Assembly (NCBI GenBank): GCA_964400865.1
Contig: CAYNWG010000006.1
Coordinates: forward strand, 1 to 41,337
Length of the DNA: 41,337 nucleotides
Reading direction: 5' to 3'
From: DAOQVB01 sp964400865
Lineage (GTDB): Bacteria; Patescibacteriota; Microgenomatia; UBA1400; PJMF01
Positions 1 to 7,825 of the stretch are shown here, piece by piece. The stretch's first letter is position 1. Each line of letters starts with the position of its first letter. The notes beneath the pieces are model-generated. The model did no database searches and had not been told where the DNA came from. It was given only the letters and a program-made list of their open reading frames with translations. The translations under genes were made by a program, and so were the position numbers.

Positions 1-81
1 AAGAGTAGTTGGGATGAGGGAGTGCGCTTACTTCATGCAGTTCAGGATGTGTATCTTGAACAAAAAATTACTATTGCCTAA
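1..81 (+). CDS. 3' end of an unidentified gene
   Basis: The reading frame is open from base 1 to a TAA at 79-81 and gives 26 residues containing SSWDEGVRLLHAVQDVYLE. A short amphipathic helix of the type 'eEGlrlL-x-a-Y' is common at the C-terminus of Gfo/Idh/MocA-family sugar dehydrogenases, which would fit a sugar-metabolism neighbourhood. The fragment is too short to assign. It ends 59 nt from the convergent M29 aminopeptidase stop, and that 59-nt spacer shows no terminator hairpin. Confidence 0.5.
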   Translation, partial: KSSWDEGVRLLHAVQDVYLEQKITIA

Positions 82-140
82 TCTGCTTAAAAAACGACCA
101 AGCTCTGATCAAAACAAATAGTTAGTTGCTGTCGGAGTGA

Positions 141-1352
141 TTAGACGGTGAATTGACCGTTGGCATATATTACCTTTTTTGAGCCATCGGAAAGTGTAGC
201 GGTGACGGTGCGATTGGTTGTGCTAATAATATCGGTGTGTTCTGGTGAATCATTAAAACCAAGTAATTCCCAATCTTCATTAGATAGTCCTGTTTTTTCA
301 CCTCTCAGGCAGTCACGATACGCCATACCAATTGCCACGTGGGTATTGCCTTCGGGACCACCAATATTTTCATCGTAGAGTGTTTCTGCCATGAAGTGAG
401 TAATTTTTGATAGCCTGCTATCAGTCAGTGAAAATTCTCCCAACTTATTGGCATTCGGACTCTTAATCATGGCTTGAAGTAGATGGTCGCCCTTTGTGGC
501 AGATGCCTTTGTAATCACCCCTTCCTCGAAGGTTAGCTCAATTCCTTCTAGAACATTGCCATATCGGTACAAGGGTTGATTGAATCGAATATGACCCTGA
601 GTACCGCGCCAATCGGGGCTAGTAAATAGTTCAAAACTCGGAATATTTCTATCTGCACCGCCTTTCCACTGGCGATTGGCGCCAAGTTGAATTTTTAAAT
701 CAACATCTGGTCCAGTGATCTGAACAGATTCAATTGAAAGAGCGTTGAGCTTGTCTCGAAATTCTTGTTGCAATCGTTTTACTTTCCGCCACTCCTCAAT
801 TGGGTCAGCCTGATCTAGAAAACAGGCTTTGATTATTTGTTGCCAATATTCTTCCAGACTCAAACCAACGATTTTTGCTTTAGCCTCAACTCCCCAGAGT
901 GCCAAAGTCCAAGTGAATTTACCTTGTATTTCTTTATCCATCAACCAGTCTCGATATGGTTTTTGTGTATTACGAGCCATCATTATGGAATCTGGGTTGA
1001 CGTTTTTTAGTTCTTCAGGAAATGGATCAGCTAAAATTCCAATGGAGTGATCAATTAAATCAGCTCGAGTTTGCAGGTGTTGTTCTGGAAAAAATGTCAA
1101 TTGTTCTTTTGAAGCCAAAGAATAATAATCGTTATCAAATCCTGTGGGCAATAATCTCAACAAGACATGGGCGCCAGCTTTTAAAAGCGTATTTTGCAGA
1201 GCCAACGCGAGCGGTTTGGCTACATCTGGTACCAAACACTGCACTACTTCACCAGGTTGAATCCCCTCTGTTTGACCAAGAGCGAAGTGGACTAGCACCT
1301 GGGCATATTTATCCAGAATTTCCGTAGGTGGAGAATAGTCAGCTTTATTCAT
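141..1352 (-). CDS. M29-family metallo-aminopeptidase (AmpS/AmpT type)
   Basis: Predicted cytoplasmic two-metal aminopeptidase of 403 aa, close to the family length of about 400. The likely metal ligands of M29 enzymes are all visible: Glu in NIPSFELFTSPD, Glu in the GEFSL segment, His and Tyr in GNTHVAIGMAY, and His/Asp in EHTD near the C-terminus. The frame stays open upstream to 1565, into rdgB. I chose ATG 1352 because family homology begins there (MNKADYSPPTEILDKYAQ) and a TACAAT box at 1361-1366 sits 8 nt upstream. The upstream extension is low-complexity and unlike the family. It is the last gene of the minus-strand unit, 31 nt after rdgB, and probably also has its own promoter. Confidence 0.85.
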   Translation of the reverse strand: MNKADYSPPTEILDKYAQVLVHFALGQTEGIQPGEVVQCLVPDVAKPLALALQNTLLKAGAHVLLRLLPTGFDNDYYSLASKEQLTFFPEQHLQTRADLIDHSIGILADPFPEELKNVNPDSIMMARNTQKPYRDWLMDKEIQGKFTWTLALWGVEAKAKIVGLSLEEYWQQIIKACFLDQADPIEEWRKVKRLQQEFRDKLNALSIESVQITGPDVDLKIQLGANRQWKGGADRNIPSFELFTSPDWRGTQGHIRFNQPLYRYGNVLEGIELTFEEGVITKASATKGDHLLQAMIKSPNANKLGEFSLTDSRLSKITHFMAETLYDENIGGPEGNTHVAIGMAYRDCLRGEKTGLSNEDWELLGFNDSPEHTDIISTTNRTVTATLSDGSKKVIYANGQFTV

Positions 1353-1360
1353 GAGGCATG

Positions 1361-1389
1361 ATTGTACAAATGATTCTCTGAAACTACAA
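1361..1389 (-). promoter_or_regulatory. Promoter for the M29 aminopeptidase
   Basis: On the minus strand, TTGTAG (1389-1384), a 17-nt spacer and TACAAT (1366-1361) precede ATG 1352, with 8 nt between the -10 box and the start codon. Transcription would begin about 2 nt before the ATG, giving a nearly leaderless mRNA. The -35 match is weak (3 of 6). The promoter lies at the 3' end of rdgB. Confidence 0.5.
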
Positions 1390-1992
1390 GGTAAGAAATG
1401 CCGGATGATTTTGCAGATAAGCCTTGACCAGCTCGAGTGCTTTATGACGATGAGACAAGGAGTTCTTGACTGATTTGCCCAGTTCGGCAAAACTCTTGCT
1501 GTACCCGTTTGGTATGAAGATTGAATCGTAACCAAAGCCATCGTCTCCACGAGATTCCTGAGCAATCATGCCTTCCACCTCACCATCAAACATCTCTATC
1601 ACATGAGTGTGTGGGTGATAGAGGCAAGCCGAGCAATGAAAAGATGCTGAACGATTAGAAATGGTTTTCATTCTTGATAGTATGGCTTGATTGCGATCTT
1701 CATCAGAACCTGGGAACCAGCGAGCGCTTTGGATTCCTGGATTCCCATCGAGAGCAGGGATCACTAACCCAGAATCTTCTGCGAGCGTTGGTAACTGCGT
1801 GATCGCCGAATAGTGTTTGGCTTTTAACACAGCATTTTCAGCAAACGTTGTTCCGATTTCTTCAATACTCGAAACATCGAGGTGAGGAAAGGCCGAAAGG
1901 TTAATAATATCTAGACTTAGATTGCTGAGACTACTTTTAATTTCAGCCAGCTTGCCCTGATTTGTTGAGGCAACTAGCAAGCGTAGTGACAT
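1384..1992 (-). CDS. rdgB: RdgB/HAM1 non-canonical purine NTP pyrophosphatase
   Basis: Hydrolyses dITP, ITP and XTP to the monophosphate plus pyrophosphate, removing deaminated purines from the nucleotide pool. The 202-aa length is normal. Family signatures in order are ASTNQGKLAEIKS at the N-terminus, the metal-site LAEDSGLVIPAL with NPGIQSARW, DDGFGYDSIFIP, and the C-terminal SHRHKAL. The ATG at 1992 directly abuts the TAA of ybaB (1993-1995), so the two are very likely translated from one message. In many bacteria the gene beside dnaX-ybaB is recR; here it is rdgB. Confidence 0.95.
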   Translation of the reverse strand: MSLRLLVASTNQGKLAEIKSSLSNLSLDIINLSAFPHLDVSSIEEIGTTFAENAVLKAKHYSAITQLPTLAEDSGLVIPALDGNPGIQSARWFPGSDEDRNQAILSRMKTISNRSASFHCSACLYHPHTHVIEMFDGEVEGMIAQESRGDDGFGYDSIFIPNGYSKSFAELGKSVKNSLSHRHKALELVKAYLQNHPAFLTL

Positions 1993-2280
1993 TTATTGAC
2001 CCATTTTACCCAATAAACCACCCAGGCCGCCCGTCATGCTTTGTAATTTCTTGGCAGCTAGCTCTTGAGATTTCTTAATTGCTTCATTGAGAACTGCAAT
2101 AGCATCTTCGCTGGAGATACCCTGGACAGAAAATTGTCTAATCTTTTGATCACCAGTAATAACAACTCGAATGTCCCCTTTTTCGATTACAATTTCTTCT
2201 TTGCCAAGCTCATCTTGCATTTGTTTGGCTTGTTGGCGCAATGAATTTAAATCACCAAGAGCTTTTAATGGATTTTGCAT
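1993..2280 (-). CDS. ybaB: YbaB/EbfC-family nucleoid-associated protein
   Basis: Small DNA-binding, nucleoid-associated protein of 95 aa, a dimer in known members. It shows the typical layout: N-terminal helix rich in Gln/Lys (LRQQAKQMQDEL), a beta-sheet core (IRVVITGDQKIRQFSV), a second helix (VLNEAIKKSQELAAKKLQ) and a Gly/Met-rich tail (GGLGGLLGKMG). It lies 20 nt downstream of dnaX, the classical dnaX-ybaB pairing. An AAAGG sequence 5 nt before the ATG could act as a ribosome binding site, one of the few plausible ones in this window. Confidence 0.93.
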   Translation of the reverse strand: MQNPLKALGDLNSLRQQAKQMQDELGKEEIVIEKGDIRVVITGDQKIRQFSVQGISSEDAIAVLNEAIKKSQELAAKKLQSMTGGLGGLLGKMGQ

Positions 2281-2300
2281 AATAGCCTTTCTAAATTACA

Positions 2301-3848
2301 CTAGTTGGATTGTACTACATCTGTTGTGGAGTGGGGATCTGATTGTAAAAGTGCGGCAGCAACTCTTTCTGGAAGACTTGCTGGAACTTCATCCAGTAAC
2401 TCAGCCACGACGGGGGCTGCTACAACCGAAATATCAAAATGCACATCACCACCAACCAACGTGTTGAGAACTGGTTGGATAGCAGCATGATGCTTCAAAT
2501 TAATGAGTTGTTCCTTGTGAAATTGATAATATACTTCAATTTCTAAGCTATGGTCGTTTGCTCGCTTGGGTTGAGCAGATCGAAAAAGTGCAGCCAATGT
2601 CGTGTTGTGGTTGGCAACTTCGGTCAGAAACCGTTGCCAGTTTTCAAGTAGTTTTTGAGCATCACCTTTTGTGTTATTTAATTCAGGTTTTTGATGGGTT
2701 ATTTTTTGCGTCAGAGTTGTACCACCATCACCATTGTCTCTTTTTATTTTTTGTTGTGATCGTTCAATAATGTTTAAGCAGGCAATTTCTAGACTCAAAA
2801 AGGGAATTGGGGTAGGATTTTGAGTAATCGATTGGGTAAATTCTTTCAATAAAAATAAGTTGATGGCTACAGTGCGAACTGGCTTGGAATTCACTGTTGG
2901 TAGATAGTGTAATAACAAATCATGATGAATTGTCTCTAGCAATTGGGAAATAAAGAGTTTTTCATCATAGACTTCGGAACGGAGGTCAACAAATAATTGA
3001 CAGATAGTTGCAGATTGTTTTTCAAGTAGCGCTGAGATAATTGACTCAATTCTAGCAGAAAATGAAGGAGCAATAAGTGCATCCACAAGATCTAAAGTTG
3101 GATTGTTGTATGTGGCAATCTTCTGTAAGTACTTAACTGCATCTCGAAAGCTCCCATTGGCTAAATCAGCAATTCTGGCCAGTACCTCATCGCTAATTTG
3201 TAACGTTTCTGATTGAGTTACGAACTGTAGCGCAGATTGTATTTCTGCCTGCGTTGCCTGGTGAAAATGCACTACCTGACATCGTGAAACCACCGTTTCT
3301 GGTATTTTCTGTAGTTCTGTTGTGGCAAGTATAAACGTGGTGTGCGATGGTGGTTCTTCAAGAAGTTTTAATAGTGCGTTAAAGGCAGGAGCTGTCAACA
3401 TATGGACTTCGTCCAGGATAAAAACTGAAATTACTCCTTCGATTGGAGATAGCTGAGCCTGATCTTTGATGGCTCTCATTTCATTTATCCCTCGGTTACT
3501 GGCAGCATCTAACTCATGCACAGTAAATGATGTACCTGATAGTATTTTTTTCACCAGCGAGTCAGCAATATCTGGGTCTTTCAAGGCTAATTTTTCACTT
3601 TGATGTTGTATGTAATTAGTAGTTACAACCTTTGCATTCTTGGGATCATTAAGCAGGGCGGCAATGATACGAGCGGAGGTGGTTTTACCTGTACCTTTCG
3701 GTCCAGCGAAAAGTAAGACTTGAGGAAATGATCCCGCTATTTGGTATTGAATCAATTGATTTCTAACCGAAACTTGATGTAGTTGCGATAAGCAGGTAGG
3801 ACGATAGCTGTTCGTCCAAGCAAGTGAGTGATTAGTTTTCATCTTCAT
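2301..3848 (-). CDS. dnaX: DNA polymerase III subunit gamma/tau (clamp loader ATPase)
   Basis: Motor subunit of the replicative clamp loader, 515 aa. Visible parts are the RFC-like start (WTNSYRP), Walker A GPKGTGKT at residues 49-56, the conserved ELDAASNRGINEMR, Walker B FILDEVHML, sensor 1 FILATTE, and the Ser-Arg-Cys arginine finger (VVSRCQVVHF). The usual four-Cys zinc module between Walker A and the DAASN motif is absent; that stretch has no Cys. The C-terminal ~130 residues are divergent and end in an acidic tail, so tau-specific functions cannot be judged. Two starts are possible: ATG 3848 (overlaps ybeY by 17 nt) or ATG 3842 (11 nt). Confidence 0.93.
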   Translation of the reverse strand: MKMKTNHSLAWTNSYRPTCLSQLHQVSVRNQLIQYQIAGSFPQVLLFAGPKGTGKTTSARIIAALLNDPKNAKVVTTNYIQHQSEKLALKDPDIADSLVKKILSGTSFTVHELDAASNRGINEMRAIKDQAQLSPIEGVISVFILDEVHMLTAPAFNALLKLLEEPPSHTTFILATTELQKIPETVVSRCQVVHFHQATQAEIQSALQFVTQSETLQISDEVLARIADLANGSFRDAVKYLQKIATYNNPTLDLVDALIAPSFSARIESIISALLEKQSATICQLFVDLRSEVYDEKLFISQLLETIHHDLLLHYLPTVNSKPVRTVAINLFLLKEFTQSITQNPTPIPFLSLEIACLNIIERSQQKIKRDNGDGGTTLTQKITHQKPELNNTKGDAQKLLENWQRFLTEVANHNTTLAALFRSAQPKRANDHSLEIEVYYQFHKEQLINLKHHAAIQPVLNTLVGGDVHFDISVVAAPVVAELLDEVPASLPERVAAALLQSDPHSTTDVVQSN

Positions 3849-4230
3849 GATGGTATCCGAGTAGGTGTAACATGCCGTGTTCTACAAAAAAACAGATTTG
3901 ATCGTCCACCAGTCTACCAAATCGTTTCGCTTGTTCAAGTGCAGCTGGAAAACTAATTACGATGTCGCCTAAGTGTGGCGGGATTGCAGTGGGAAGTGGA
4001 AAATCATCAAGCGCTTTTTTTTCGTGCAGTGGAAATGACAAAACATCGGTTGAGCCATCGTGACCCAATCGATTTTCATTCAGTTCAGTTATTTTTCGTA
4101 CTCCAACAATCGAGATATCAACCTGCGCATTGTCAATATTGTATTCATTCAAGATTTTGATTGCGGAAGAACGAATTCTCTTTCGATTCACTGGAAACCT
4201 TGAGCCAACATTTAGAGCGATGGTGATCAT
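3832..4230 (-). CDS. ybeY: YbeY endoribonuclease / rRNA maturation factor
   Basis: Single-strand-specific metal endoribonuclease in 16S rRNA 3'-end maturation and ribosome quality control. The zinc motif is HGMLHLLGYHH, with the three His ligands kept; the residue before the last His is His rather than the common Asp. The upstream block GSTDVLSFPL and HLGDIVIS are also typical. At 132 aa it is slightly short, ending six residues after the motif and lacking the final helix of longer homologues. Its ATG overlaps the upstream gene's TGA (ATGA, 4227-4230), and its 3' end overlaps dnaX. Confidence 0.93.
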   Translation of the reverse strand: MITIALNVGSRFPVNRKRIRSSAIKILNEYNIDNAQVDISIVGVRKITELNENRLGHDGSTDVLSFPLHEKKALDDFPLPTAIPPHLGDIVISFPAALEQAKRFGRLVDDQICFFVEHGMLHLLGYHHEDEN

Positions 4231-4508
4231 AGCTGAATATTTCTATTAATTAAGGCTACTTTAGATTCTATTTCTCTGAGAAGTAATGTGATCTGAGGGA
4301 TTTCATCAGTGAGCCATTTTGCTATATTGATGTTGGTAATTTCTGAGTTGAGTATCATTTCAGTTAGTTCAGCCTGTTGACTGGGGCTTAATTGTTCACC
4401 TATAACGGTTAAGCTGTGTGATAGTTGTAGATGCTGAACTGTCACATCATCTGACCAACGTAACGTTGGTACAATTGCGGATAAGCTTTGAATGATTTTA
4501 GCGTTCAT
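4227..4508 (-). CDS. Hypothetical protein, 93 aa
   Basis: I do not recognise this protein. It is 93 aa, predicted soluble and mostly helical, with no Cys, no membrane segment and no nucleotide-binding motif. Coding status rests on context: it overlaps the upstream 245-aa gene by 11 nt and ybeY by 4 nt (ATGA), the tight coupling seen for genuine genes in this unit. The C-terminal half (ITLLLREIESKVALINRNI) could form an amphipathic or coiled-coil helix. A role linked to translation or rRNA processing would be guilt by association only. Confidence 0.7.
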   Translation of the reverse strand: MNAKIIQSLSAIVPTLRWSDDVTVQHLQLSHSLTVIGEQLSPSQQAELTEMILNSEITNINIAKWLTDEIPQITLLLREIESKVALINRNIQL

Positions 4509-5235
4509 AAAATAAGGGTCCAGTTTTCAAATTTGCGGAATTTGATTCAAGAAAAAAAATAGCAGTCAGGCCATTACAGCCAGGATTCCAAAATTTTCCG
4601 TCTCGAACTAGTTGTGGAGAACCAGCGAATTGATATCTTTGAGTATGGTATGGACCCACGTCTACCATTTTGGCAACAATAGCAATTTCCAATATAGGGT
4701 TGATCACTAAAATCAGTTGACTAAGAAAAATTTTTCTTTTTTGATCAGAGAGAGTTTGCCAGTTAACTAATTCATGCAGTGGTAAGGTAATACCATAGGG
4801 TTCAGATTGCCAACCATAATAACTGCGTTGAGGTCGTAATCCGGCTTCCATAATAAAAGCGTGGTCTTCTATTTTATCAGTTGGCGACGATTTTAAATGT
4901 GATTGAGCTTCAATTTGACCTACTAAATACGGTAGTGTGCCTAAACTAGTTTCTGAAGTCAGTGCTAAACCAAAGATATCACCTAGTTGTTGTTCCAAAT
5001 ACAGCAGGGTCTCTGAGGGAATCGAGGAGAGTGGTTGCTTGTGAGTCTGACGAAGTTTATCAAAAATAATTGATTTCTCCGATCTGTTAAATTCCTGCAG
5101 GGGTTGTTTGAGAGATTGATCAACGGATACTCGTTGATGTACCGACTGATGAAACTTCACGGCCAAAGGAAATACCTTCAGTAATCGTTCATATGCCAAG
5201 TCAGCCTGTTGAGTTAAATCTTGTTGTTGAAACAT
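4498..5235 (-). CDS. Hypothetical protein, 245 aa
   Basis: No family recognised. The protein is Gln-rich in its N-terminal third (MFQQQDLTQQADLAYERLL), suggesting helices, and more beta-like at the C-terminus. That end carries Gly/Pro/aromatic-rich patches (VDVGPYHTQRYQFAGSP; FWNPGCNGLTAIFF). The VDVGPY...R segment faintly recalls the 'DxGP...R' loop of double-psi beta-barrel (RlpA-like) domains, but the Asp-Leu-Ser continuation is missing, so I do not assign it. There is one hydrophobic stretch (ILVINPILEIAIVAKMV) but no signal peptide. It starts 2 nt after gltX stops and overlaps the next gene by 11 nt. Confidence 0.75.
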   Translation of the reverse strand: MFQQQDLTQQADLAYERLLKVFPLAVKFHQSVHQRVSVDQSLKQPLQEFNRSEKSIIFDKLRQTHKQPLSSIPSETLLYLEQQLGDIFGLALTSETSLGTLPYLVGQIEAQSHLKSSPTDKIEDHAFIMEAGLRPQRSYYGWQSEPYGITLPLHELVNWQTLSDQKRKIFLSQLILVINPILEIAIVAKMVDVGPYHTQRYQFAGSPQLVRDGKFWNPGCNGLTAIFFLESNSANLKTGPLFYER

Positions 5236-5237
5236 AT

Positions 5238-6674
5238 TTATGAAGCAATAAGGGTTCTAGCAGATATAAGACGTTCTATAGTTTGTGATTTTCCCAGTAC
5301 CTCAATTGTTTCAAACAGGGGAGGTGTGGCGGATTTTCCAGTTGTACTATAGCGAAGCAACATGAAATATTGCTTTCTTTGCCAGTCATTTTTTTCTTGC
5401 AATGAGCGGATTGTTTCTTCAATTTGGAGCAAATTCCATTCAGGTAATGCCTCAAAACGGTCGATTGTGTTTGTGAGTTGATTGATAACTATCTCAGTAG
5501 TAGATCTTTGGAGCAGGGGAGCTTTCTCAAGAACTATTGGTCGATAAAAAAAGTCAGTTAATGATTCAATTTGATTTAATTGCTCAAGCCTTTCATGAAT
5601 AAGTGGTAAGATTGACATAGCCTTTTCCTTGGGGAAGTCATCAGGAAGAAATGGTTTTGCCAGATTTAAAAAATCATTCTTTGAATATGAGCGAATATAT
5701 TGCCCGTTGAGCCAGCGCAATTTTGCCAAATCAACTATTGGTCCTGTAATATGCACTGATTGAAATTTAAACAGTTCTATTACTTCTTGCAATGAAAAAA
5801 TATCTAATTGTTCCGGATGTGTCCATACTATTGATAGAAGAAAATTAATGAGCGCTTCTGGCAGTATTCCTTCAGAGCGATACCACTCAACAGATGTATG
5901 TCCATGACGTTTTGAAAGTTTTGATTTGTCCGGATTTCTGAGGGTAGGGGTATGGAAAAATATTGGTTTTTGCCAATTAAAAAAATCGTAGAGCAAAATA
6001 TGTTTGGGTGCGGAACTGAGCCATTCTTCGCCACGAACCACATGACTAATCTGCATAAGATGATCGTCAACTACGACTGCGAGGTGGTAGGTAGGAAAAC
6101 CGTCTGATTTGAGCAGTACTTGATCATCGATATCATCGCTATTAAATAGAATGGTGCCTCGGACTGCATCGAGAACAGCAATCTGGGTTTGCGCGGGTAC
6201 TTTTAAGCGAATCACGTGAGACTCCGTTGTGGCACGTTCTTTCGCCTCGCTTGGTGTAATAGAGCGACAAAACTTGTCATACATGGGTGGCTTACCATCT
6301 TTTTGCATTTGATTGCGGACAGACTCGAGTCGTTCTGCGGAACAAAAACAGTAATAGGCTGCATCTTGGTCGACTAATTGATGAGCATATTTGTGATACA
6401 GTGGCAATCTTTCTGATTGCCTGTACGGGCCAAAAGCGCCTCCTACCTTGGGACTTTCATCGGGTTCGATCTTAACCCACTCGAGTGCTTCATACACAGC
6501 TTGCTCAGCCTCAGAGTCAAGGCGTTTTTGATCGGTATCCTCTACGCGAAGAATAAATGTTCCTCCATTTTGTTTGGCAATAATATAATCAAGTAGTGCC
6601 TGAAAAACAGTACCGATGTGGGGTAGACCAGTTGGACTTGGAGCAACTCGAGTTCTTATTGAATTAACTTTCAT
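5238..6674 (-). CDS. gltX: Glutamyl-tRNA synthetase
   Basis: Class I aminoacyl-tRNA synthetase that charges tRNA-Glu, 478 aa (usual length). N-terminal RVAPSPTGLPHIGT holds the HIGH-equivalent (PHIGT), followed by FILRVEDTDQKR. The KMSKS-equivalent is KLSKRHG near residue 245. A Cys cluster, YYCFCSAERL and then KFCRS, lies in the region where many GluRS bind zinc. The C-terminal third is the helical anticodon-binding part. Whether it also charges tRNA-Gln cannot be told from sequence alone. Its ATG overlaps the stop of the 363-aa gene (6671-6674). Confidence 0.96.
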   Translation of the reverse strand: MKVNSIRTRVAPSPTGLPHIGTVFQALLDYIIAKQNGGTFILRVEDTDQKRLDSEAEQAVYEALEWVKIEPDESPKVGGAFGPYRQSERLPLYHKYAHQLVDQDAAYYCFCSAERLESVRNQMQKDGKPPMYDKFCRSITPSEAKERATTESHVIRLKVPAQTQIAVLDAVRGTILFNSDDIDDQVLLKSDGFPTYHLAVVVDDHLMQISHVVRGEEWLSSAPKHILLYDFFNWQKPIFFHTPTLRNPDKSKLSKRHGHTSVEWYRSEGILPEALINFLLSIVWTHPEQLDIFSLQEVIELFKFQSVHITGPIVDLAKLRWLNGQYIRSYSKNDFLNLAKPFLPDDFPKEKAMSILPLIHERLEQLNQIESLTDFFYRPIVLEKAPLLQRSTTEIVINQLTNTIDRFEALPEWNLLQIEETIRSLQEKNDWQRKQYFMLLRYSTTGKSATPPLFETIEVLGKSQTIERLISARTLIAS

Positions 6675-7762
6675 GGTAGATTTGTTTTTGTAGTGTTCAA
6701 GAAACTAGGATCAATTGCCGGAATAAAACCCAAAAATCCGTCATCGCCCGAAAATACATAGATTGGTTGTAAATACATTTGAGGCGTGGTGGAGTCGTAA
6801 TAACCAAGAGTTACCTCTCGAATCGTAGCTTGGTCGGAAGAAACAGCGTGAGAGATATAACCTTCACCTCCTTGTAGCAAATCCCAAGCCTGTTTAACCG
6901 GTCTGAGTGGATACGTGTGAATGACTGAGTAGTCAATCGGATAGTAATAATAGTCGAGCTGAAGAATCTTTTCTGTATTTTTAATATTTCCAACCAGTGC
7001 GTGAATGACACCCCTGCCATCTCGATCGGTATAGATTTGATATGTACTTTCAATGGGCGACCTATTTAGATCGACAGTTACAAAATTAGCATCTGTTACC
7101 GAGACAGCCGGAAGCAAATCAGATCCAACACTTTTTACAAAAGCAAAAGTCCCGGATGCTGTTGAGATATCTGATTGCAGATCAATCGCTTTTTTAATAA
7201 AGTTTTTAACTTCATTAATTGCATCAAATTTAGTTGGTAATTCAGAGTCTAATAGTAATTCAGGTCGGTTTGAGAAATCACTTACATAGCTAAATACCTG
7301 ATCCTGAATATCGTACTCGATTGTGGTAAAAAGCGGTTGGGTTTTTTGCCAACGATACGTTCTTGAGTCTAAAATTTCAGGCGCTGAGAGGAACTCATAT
7401 TCTGTAGCAAAATCTCTAGCCTTTTCTGCATCAAGAAGTCCTGGGGAGTTTTTCGGCATAAAAAACACAAGGGCTCGATCAGAAAAATCTGGTAGTCTGC
7501 CAGTTGGAGTTTCTAAAATATATTGTTTTGGCTTGCTTTCATCCGGTGTGATGGGAAATTGGGGTGCTGGAAGTATCCCAAAGCCAACGGTGGGGGGAGG
7601 TGGTGGTTCAGGATGTGTTGCAACCCAATACCGAATAAATGCACCGGATGCAAACCAAAAAACTAAAAATACCACTAAACCGATGGATCCATACAACACA
7701 AAGCTTTTGCTAAAGGTTTTTGCTTGTGTCAGAGTAAGGCCAGAATGACTTGTTGTTGGCAT
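6671..7762 (-). CDS. Single-pass membrane protein with large extracytoplasmic domain
   Basis: Unrecognised 363-aa protein that heads the gltX unit. After about 22 polar residues there is one strong membrane helix (FVLYGSIGLVVFLVFWFASG, about residues 23-42), then a proline-rich linker (PEPPPPPTVG). A domain of about 300 residues follows, rich in Tyr, Asp and beta-type segments and presumably outside the membrane. It contains no Cys and no catalytic motif I can name. The ATG at 7762 is supported by a TAGAAT box ending exactly 6 nt upstream, giving a leaderless mRNA. It may be an envelope protein co-transcribed with housekeeping genes. Confidence 0.8.
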   Translation of the reverse strand: MPTTSHSGLTLTQAKTFSKSFVLYGSIGLVVFLVFWFASGAFIRYWVATHPEPPPPPTVGFGILPAPQFPITPDESKPKQYILETPTGRLPDFSDRALVFFMPKNSPGLLDAEKARDFATEYEFLSAPEILDSRTYRWQKTQPLFTTIEYDIQDQVFSYVSDFSNRPELLLDSELPTKFDAINEVKNFIKKAIDLQSDISTASGTFAFVKSVGSDLLPAVSVTDANFVTVDLNRSPIESTYQIYTDRDGRGVIHALVGNIKNTEKILQLDYYYYPIDYSVIHTYPLRPVKQAWDLLQGGEGYISHAVSSDQATIREVTLGYYDSTTPQMYLQPIYVFSGDDGFLGFIPAIDPSFLNTTKTNLP

Positions 7763-7768
7763 GTAAAT

Positions 7769-7774
7769 ATTCTA
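7769..7774 (-). promoter_or_regulatory. -10 box for the 363-aa membrane protein / gltX unit
   Basis: TAGAAT on the minus strand (7774-7769), then 6 nt, then ATG 7762. With normal sigma-70-type spacing the first transcribed base is the A of the start codon. No clear -35 hexamer is visible. It shares the 63-nt divergent region with the trmD promoter. Confidence 0.5.
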
Positions 7775-7785
7775 AAATCGTACAG

Positions 7786-7791
7786 TATAAT
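7786..7791 (+). promoter_or_regulatory. Candidate -10 box for trmD
   Basis: Perfect TATAAT. The expected start near 7798 leaves a leader of about 28 nt before ATG 7826, unlike the leaderless units elsewhere in this window. The leader has no Shine-Dalgarno sequence but contains a five-codon ORF (7812-7829, MTSRR) whose TGA overlaps the trmD ATG. The -35 region is weak. Confidence 0.45.
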
Positions 7792-7825
7792 CATACCTGT
7801 TAGTACTCACGATGACTAGCAGACG

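Noticed and set aside
3545..3551. A7 run on the dnaX coding strand as a programmed frameshift site for tau/gamma
   Set aside because: It lies near residue 100, inside the ATPase domain, where a shift would destroy the protein; no hairpin or Shine-Dalgarno-like stimulator was evident.
7589..7606. G-rich run (GGTGGGGGGAGGTGGTGG) that might form a G-quadruplex
   Set aside because: It is the complement of the Pro codons for the PEPPPPP linker of the 363-aa protein; amino-acid composition explains it, and only two-tetrad structures would be possible.
7323..7748. 141-codon plus-strand open frame
   Set aside because: Antisense to the 363-aa gene; Gly/Ser/Arg-rich composition reflecting the reverse of Pro-rich and hydrophobic codons; no promoter or family signal.
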